Below are positions 63,301-64,000 of a stretch of DNA of 64,000 nt, piece by piece. The position numbers and the translations under genes are program-made. The stretch lies in NCBI GenBank assembly GCA_950097015.1, contig CATNEN010000024.1:3229501-3293500 (forward strand). Direction: 5' to 3'. The notes below the pieces were generated by a model, which ran no database searches, was not told the origin of the DNA, and was given only the letters and a program-made list of their open reading frames with translations. The first letter of the stretch is position 1; the number at the start of each line of letters is the position of its first letter. Origin of the DNA: Macrostomum hystrix (lineage: Eukaryota; Platyhelminthes; Macrostomidae).

Positions 63301-64000
63301 GTAAATGATTGGATACTGTGACCTGGTGAGGTAAATGATTGGATACTGTGACCTGGTGAGGTAAATGATTGGATACTGTGACCTGGTGAGGTGAATGATT
63401 GGATACTGTGACCTGGTGAGGTAAATGATTGGATACTGTGACCTGGTGAGGTAAATAATTGGATACTGTGACCTGGTGAGGTAAATGATTGGATACTGTG
63501 ACCTGGTGAGGTAAATGATTGGATACTGTGACCTGGTGAGGTAAATGATTGGATACTGTGAACTGGTGAGGTGAATGATTGGATACTGGGACCTGGTGAG
63601 GTGAATGATTGGATACTGTGACCTGGTGAGGTGAATGATTGGATACTGTGAACTGGTGAGGTGAATGATTGGATACTGTGACCTGGTGAGGTGAATGATT
63701 GGATACTGTGACCTGGTGAGGTGAATGATTAAGAGCACTCAAAACCCCCATTCTCAAGGTGCGCGCCCTGTTCATTGTGCCCCAGCATCGCCGAAAAGCG
63801 GCCAAACGAGCCAAGCGCACCTTCGCCTGCCAGGAGGGCGATCACCTGACAATGCTGAACGCTCTGCGCGCCTTTGAGTCCAAGGCAGCCTCCACTCAGC
63901 AGCATCAGCTGGCCCAGTGGTGCGCCAAGCATTTCCTCAGCCAGCGGGCTCTGTCGCGCGCCTCGGAACTGCGCAGGCGCATTCAATACTCACTCGGCCT
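60317..64000 (+). CDS. dhx35: DEAH-box RNA helicase DHX35, 3' end outside the window
   Basis: Exons 60317-60532, 60648-60908, 60992-61342, 61662-62297 and 63759 to the window edge are all phase 0 and give 568 complete codons of about 700 expected. Near the start is FYNPRATLSMEQQRQALPV, a DHX35 hallmark. Walker A GEAGSGKST is at 63-71, VDEAHERT at 160-167, SSAT at 192-195, TNLAETSV at about 315-322 and QRAGRAGR at 362-369, followed by the helicase-associated domain with EEGDHLTMLN-type sequence (QEGDHLTMLN). DHX35 is a spliceosome-associated ATPase. An AG acceptor lies 8 nt before the ATG, so a leader or 5' exon is joined there. Intron 3 holds a SINE and intron 4 two arrays. Confidence 0.95.
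61425..61560 (-). mobile_element. SINE family A head fragment in DHX35 intron 3
   Basis: On the minus strand it reads AGTGGCAGAGCGGTCTAACG, GCATCTGCCTCTCGCTCC and CCCTGAGCTCGATTCCGCGC, then diverges. It is antisense to the helicase gene. Confidence 0.75.
62336..62530 (+). repeat. 24-bp tandem array in DHX35 intron 4
   Basis: Eight units of 24 bp containing AAGAAGCATGACCTGGTCTT; GCT and GTT alternate at the unit end, making a 48-bp dimer. Confidence 0.93.
62537..63730 (+). repeat. 30-bp tandem array in DHX35 intron 4
   Basis: About 40 units of 30 bp containing TGACCTGGTGAGGTGAATGA and TTGGATACTG. Units are nearly identical on the left; on the right GTGAATG becomes GTAAATG in many. The whole array is an open frame on the minus strand, which is an artefact. 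Confidence 0.97.

Noticed and set aside
62501-63820. 439-codon open frame on the minus strand with a ten-residue repeat
   Set aside because: It is the 30-bp array in DHX35 intron 4 read antisense. The unit is divisible by three, so stop codons are absent by construction, and the frame has no independent gene signals.

Overview
This is metazoan nuclear DNA. Genes are split into GC-richer exons with GT..AG introns, intergenic DNA is AT-rich, and the recognisable families are animal ones: a GLI/Ci zinc-finger factor, the Golgi SNARE BET1, a rhodopsin-class GPCR, a glutamate-gated channel, the helicase DHX35 and a small amidated-peptide precursor. Codon use, divergent receptor motifs and tRNA-derived SINEs fit an invertebrate. 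A free-living flatworm or another lophotrochozoan is my guess only; the sequence does not settle it.

Layout. 0.4-5.6 kb: three or four plus-strand exons of an unrecognised Ser/Pro/Gln-rich protein. 5.8-6.5 kb: two adjacent SINE copies. 8.75-13.3 kb: complete gli homologue, minus strand, 5 exons. 14-25.3 kb: gene desert of tandem arrays, including a 960-bp near-exact duplication inside a 16-bp array and two 17-bp arrays that are reverse complements of each other. 28.6-28.95 kb: bet1. 29.5-31.4 kb: pyrimidine-rich arrays. 32.6-36.15 kb: three-exon GPCR. 36.2-40.3 kb: more arrays and a long GATA tract. 44.4-44.74 kb: candidate neuropeptide precursor, minus strand. 46.2-55.09 kb: complete ionotropic glutamate receptor, 12 coding exons, 858 codons, with a TATA promoter and a non-coding first exon. 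55.5-56.5 kb: 39-bp array. 57.1-58.4 kb: SINE fragments and an intact terminal-inverted-repeat element with a 9-bp target duplication. 60.3 kb to the end: DHX35, 5 exons, running off the window.

The genes do not form one pathway; three of them (GPCR, peptide precursor, glutamate receptor) are neuronal or signalling genes in a 23-kb stretch. The most striking property is the tandem repeats. More than 25 arrays with different units occupy roughly 17 kb. Those inside genes lie in introns, and several have units that copy or imitate the adjacent splice site: copies of a 3' junction in the first gene, and copies of an exon end plus its 5' splice site in the glutamate receptor. I could place exons through these arrays because reading phase matches at every junction. 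Almost all long open frames inside the arrays are artefacts of unit lengths divisible by three.
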